This document shows, one piece after another, positions 61,999-64,000 of a DNA stretch of 64,000 nucleotides. This stretch comes from Saccharothrix coeruleofusca (GTDB lineage Bacteria; Actinomycetota; Actinomycetes; Mycobacteriales; Pseudonocardiaceae): positions 95,651 to 159,650 of the forward strand of contig NZ_BMRG01000015.1 in the NCBI RefSeq assembly GCF_014648515.1, in the 5' to 3' direction. The stretch's first letter is position 1. Each line of letters starts with the position of its first letter. The translations under genes and the position numbers were made by a program. The notes beneath the pieces were generated by a model. That model saw only the letters and a program-made list of their open reading frames with translations, searched no databases and was not told where the DNA came from.

Positions 61999-63606
61999 TC
62001 AGGCCAGCAGTCCGCGCTCCCGCAGGTGCTCGCGGGCGTGCTCGATCGCCTCGGGCGTGCTGTCGAACACCGGCAGGCCCAGGTTGTCCAGCGCCCGCCG
62101 GTGCTCCTCGCGCACGCCCGAGACCAGCACGGTGACCCCGCGGTGCTCCAGCCGCCGCACCGCGTCGCGCAGCACCTGCGCGCCGGTGGCGTCCACCGCC
62201 GACAGCCGCGACATGCGCAGGACGACCACCGCCACCGGGGTGATCTCGGTCAGCTCCAGCAGGAACCGGTGGGCGGCGGCGAACAGCAGCGGCCCGTCGA
62301 GCCGGTAGGCGACGATGTGCTGCGCCAGCAGGGCACGCTCCTCCTCGCGGTGGTCGCCCGGCTCCAGCGGCACCTCCTCCAGCCGCGCCGAGCGCGACAC
62401 CGCCCGCAGCGCGAACACCCCGGCCAGCAGCAGGCCGACGATCACCGCGGTGACCAGGTCCAGCGCCAGCGTGGCCACCGCGGTCAGCGCCAGCACCGCC
62501 GCGTCCGAGCGGCCCGCGCGGGCCAGCGCGCGCACCGAGCCGACCTCGACCATGCGGACCGCCGTGGCGAGCAGCACGCCCGCCAGCACCGCCAGCGGGA
62601 CGCCCGCCACCCACGGCGCGGCGACCAGCACGATCAGCAGCAGCACCACGGCGTGGGTGAGCGCGGCGAGCCGGGAGGTGGCTCCCGAGCGCACGTTGAC
62701 CGCCGTGCGCGCGATGGCGGCGGTGGCGGGCACCCCGCCGAACAGCGGCGCCACCAGGTTGGCCAGGCCCTGGCCGAACAGCTCGCGGTCGGGGTCGTGC
62801 CGCTGGTTGACGCTCATGCCGTCGGCGACGGCGGCGGACAGCAGGCTCTCCAGCGCGGCGAGGGCGGCGACCGCGACCGCCGATGGCAGCAACGACCACA
62901 GAGCCGACGGGTCCAGGAACGCCAGCGACGGCGCGGGCAGCGCGGCGGGCAGCTCGCCGATCCTGGCCACCGGCAGCGCGGCCCACTGCGCCAGCACGGT
63001 CGCCACGACCACGGCGGGCAGCGAGAACGGCACGCCCGGCCGCCACCGCGCGCCCAGCAGCATCACCAGCGCCACGCCCACCGCGAGCGCGACCGCCTCC
63101 CAGCGCGGCGCGGCGGCGAAGTCCGCGACGGCCTCGGCGGCGGCCAGCACCACGTGCTCCTCGGCTGGAGTGGGCACGCCCAGCGCGGCGGGCACCTGCT
63201 GCAAGGCGATCACGGCCGCGATGCCGATGGTGAACCCCTCCACCACGGGCGCGGGCACGTAGCGCATGTAGCGACCCGCGCGGGCCACCGCGAGCAGCAC
63301 CAGCAGCACGCCCGCCAGCAGACCCACGGTGAGCACGCCGTCCGCCCCGTAGCGGGCGACGATGGGCACCAGCACCACGGTCATCGCGCCGGTGGGCCCG
63401 GACACCTGGAGGCTGGAGCCGCCGAACACCGCCGCCAGCGCGCCCGCCACGACGGCGGTGACCAGGCCCGAAGCCGCGCCGAGGCCGGAGGCGACGCCGA
63501 AGCCCAGCGCGAGCGGCAGCGCCACGATCGCCACCGTCACCCCGGCCAGCAGGTCGCGCCGGGTCGCCCCGGACCAGTCGGTCCGCGCGGGCAGGAAGGT
63601 GGTCAC
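61999..63606 (-). CDS. SulP/SLC26-family anion transporter with STAS domain
   Basis: 535 residues: ~11-12 membrane segments from residue 15 (LPLALGFGVASGLGAASGL is the family opening; SVNQRHDPDRELFGQGLAN is the conserved SulP signature), then a cytoplasmic STAS domain (~430-530; ALLFAAAHRFLLEL, LRMSRLSAVDATGAQVLRD). Members carry sulfate, bicarbonate or dicarboxylates. GTG at 63606 overlaps the ArsR stop (GTGA), so the repressor is translated first. The anion is not readable. Confidence 0.93.
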   Translation of the reverse strand: MTTFLPARTDWSGATRRDLLAGVTVAIVALPLALGFGVASGLGAASGLVTAVVAGALAAVFGGSSLQVSGPTGAMTVVLVPIVARYGADGVLTVGLLAGVLLVLLAVARAGRYMRYVPAPVVEGFTIGIAAVIALQQVPAALGVPTPAEEHVVLAAAEAVADFAAAPRWEAVALAVGVALVMLLGARWRPGVPFSLPAVVVATVLAQWAALPVARIGELPAALPAPSLAFLDPSALWSLLPSAVAVAALAALESLLSAAVADGMSVNQRHDPDRELFGQGLANLVAPLFGGVPATAAIARTAVNVRSGATSRLAALTHAVVLLLIVLVAAPWVAGVPLAVLAGVLLATAVRMVEVGSVRALARAGRSDAAVLALTAVATLALDLVTAVIVGLLLAGVFALRAVSRSARLEEVPLEPGDHREEERALLAQHIVAYRLDGPLLFAAAHRFLLELTEITPVAVVVLRMSRLSAVDATGAQVLRDAVRRLEHRGVTVLVSGVREEHRRALDNLGLPVFDSTPEAIEHAREHLRERGLLA

Positions 63607-63938
63607 GCGCCCTCCTCCTCGCGCAGCAGGGCCAGCAGCTCGTTCTGCCCGGTCAGCAGGCCGGTGAGGACCTGCCGCGCGATCCGCAGCAGTTCGGCGA
63701 CATCGGGGCTGGCCAGCGCGTACACCACGGTCGTGCCGTCGCGGGTGGCCGTGACGATGCCCGAGCGGCGCAGCACCGCCAGCTGGGCCGACAGGCTGGA
63801 CGCCTCGACGCCGATGTCGGCCAGCAGGTCGCGCACCGGCTTGGGACCGTCCTGGAGCAGCTCGAGCACCCTGATGCGCACCGGGTGCCCGAGCATCCGG
63901 AAGAACTCGGCCTTGGCCTGGTGCAGCGGGAGGGGCAC
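63603..63938 (-). CDS. ArsR/SmtB-family repressor without cysteines
   Basis: 111 residues, winged helix (MLGHPVRIRVLELLQ; EASSLSAQLAVLRRSGIVTATRDGTTVVYAL). It contains no Cys at all, so it cannot sense arsenic or thiols by the classical cysteine sites. It lacks the Cys pair of the BigR/SqrR sulfide sensors too. It is in one operon with SulP and has a perfect palindrome over its promoter, so self-repression is likely. GTG at 63938. Ligand unknown. Confidence 0.92.
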   Translation of the reverse strand: MPLPLHQAKAEFFRMLGHPVRIRVLELLQDGPKPVRDLLADIGVEASSLSAQLAVLRRSGIVTATRDGTTVVYALASPDVAELLRIARQVLTGLLTGQNELLALLREEEGA

Positions 63939-63957
63939 GGCGTCCTCCGAAGTCGAA

Positions 63958-63981
63958 GAATTGAAGATTTCTTCAATTCTA
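63958..63981 (-). promoter_or_regulatory. ArsR operator (perfect palindrome) over the -10 region
   Basis: GAATTGAAGA (63958-63967) and TCTTCAATTC (63970-63979) are exact inverted copies with only two bases between. A minus-strand TAGAAT (63981-63976) overlaps the palindrome and would be the -10. AT-rich against very GC-rich surroundings. Confidence 0.88.
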
Positions 63982-64000
63982 CAAGACTGCGACTTCGTCC

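Overview
The window reads as chromosome of a high-GC filamentous actinomycete. The base composition, GTG/TTG starts, AfsR-type NB-ARC/TPR regulators, a DevR/DevS hypoxia system, twin-arginine lipoproteins and a CebR-type cellulase operator all fit Pseudonocardiales (an Actinosynnema/Saccharothrix-like organism is my inference, not a measured placement). No rRNA, tRNA, CRISPR array, transposase or integrase was seen.

Left part (1-16 kb): the 3' end of a peptide/metal-type ABC importer, in which a fused DppB-DppC permease follows a lipoprotein binding protein under a Zur-like operator. Next come a zinc-finger membrane protein, a secreted DJ-1/PfpI protein, a 992-residue SARP/AfsR regulator, a large secreted subtilase, an L-rhamnose operon (isomerase plus fused aldolase/dehydrogenase) and a NYN-LOTUS RNA-binding protein. 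16-27 kb: a wrecked alpha/beta hydrolase, a 14-blade WD40 protein coupled to a DUF4241-like gene, small redox enzymes (PPOX/F420 type, MOSC, MsrA), a macrolide/glycopeptide-type glycosyltransferase, a repeat-containing secreted protein divergent from a second NB-ARC/TPR regulator, and a 14-TM MFS exporter bracketed by copies of a 22-bp tandem repeat.

27-42 kb is a carbohydrate region. It holds a sugar ABC importer (binding protein plus two permeases, no ATPase), a MarR/hydrolase pair with two clean operators, a GH12 endoglucanase with a near-perfect CebR box, a large secreted esterase-like protein, and a transmembrane Ser/Thr kinase whose extracellular end is a CBM2 cellulose-binding module. 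TerC, a TPR-AAA+ ATPase divergent from a TPR membrane protein, and an MpaB/rubber-oxygenase-like protein follow.

42-62 kb looks like one hypoxia/dormancy regulon of the mycobacterial DosR kind: universal stress proteins, CBS-BON proteins, a P2A cation ATPase, an Acg-like protein, two zinc alcohol dehydrogenases, an Rv1733c-like membrane protein, DevR, DevS, a flavodoxin-like protein, and pyruvate formate-lyase with its activase. Seven intergenic regions carry a GGGnC(n4)GnCCC-type box, almost always with a second, weaker box 22-23 bp away (two helical turns), including in front of devR itself. The likely logic is heme-GAF DevS to DevR, then stress proteins plus a fermentative branch (pyruvate to acetyl-CoA plus formate, and NAD(P)H disposal by alcohol dehydrogenases). 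The right edge is an ArsR-SulP pair with a perfect palindromic operator.
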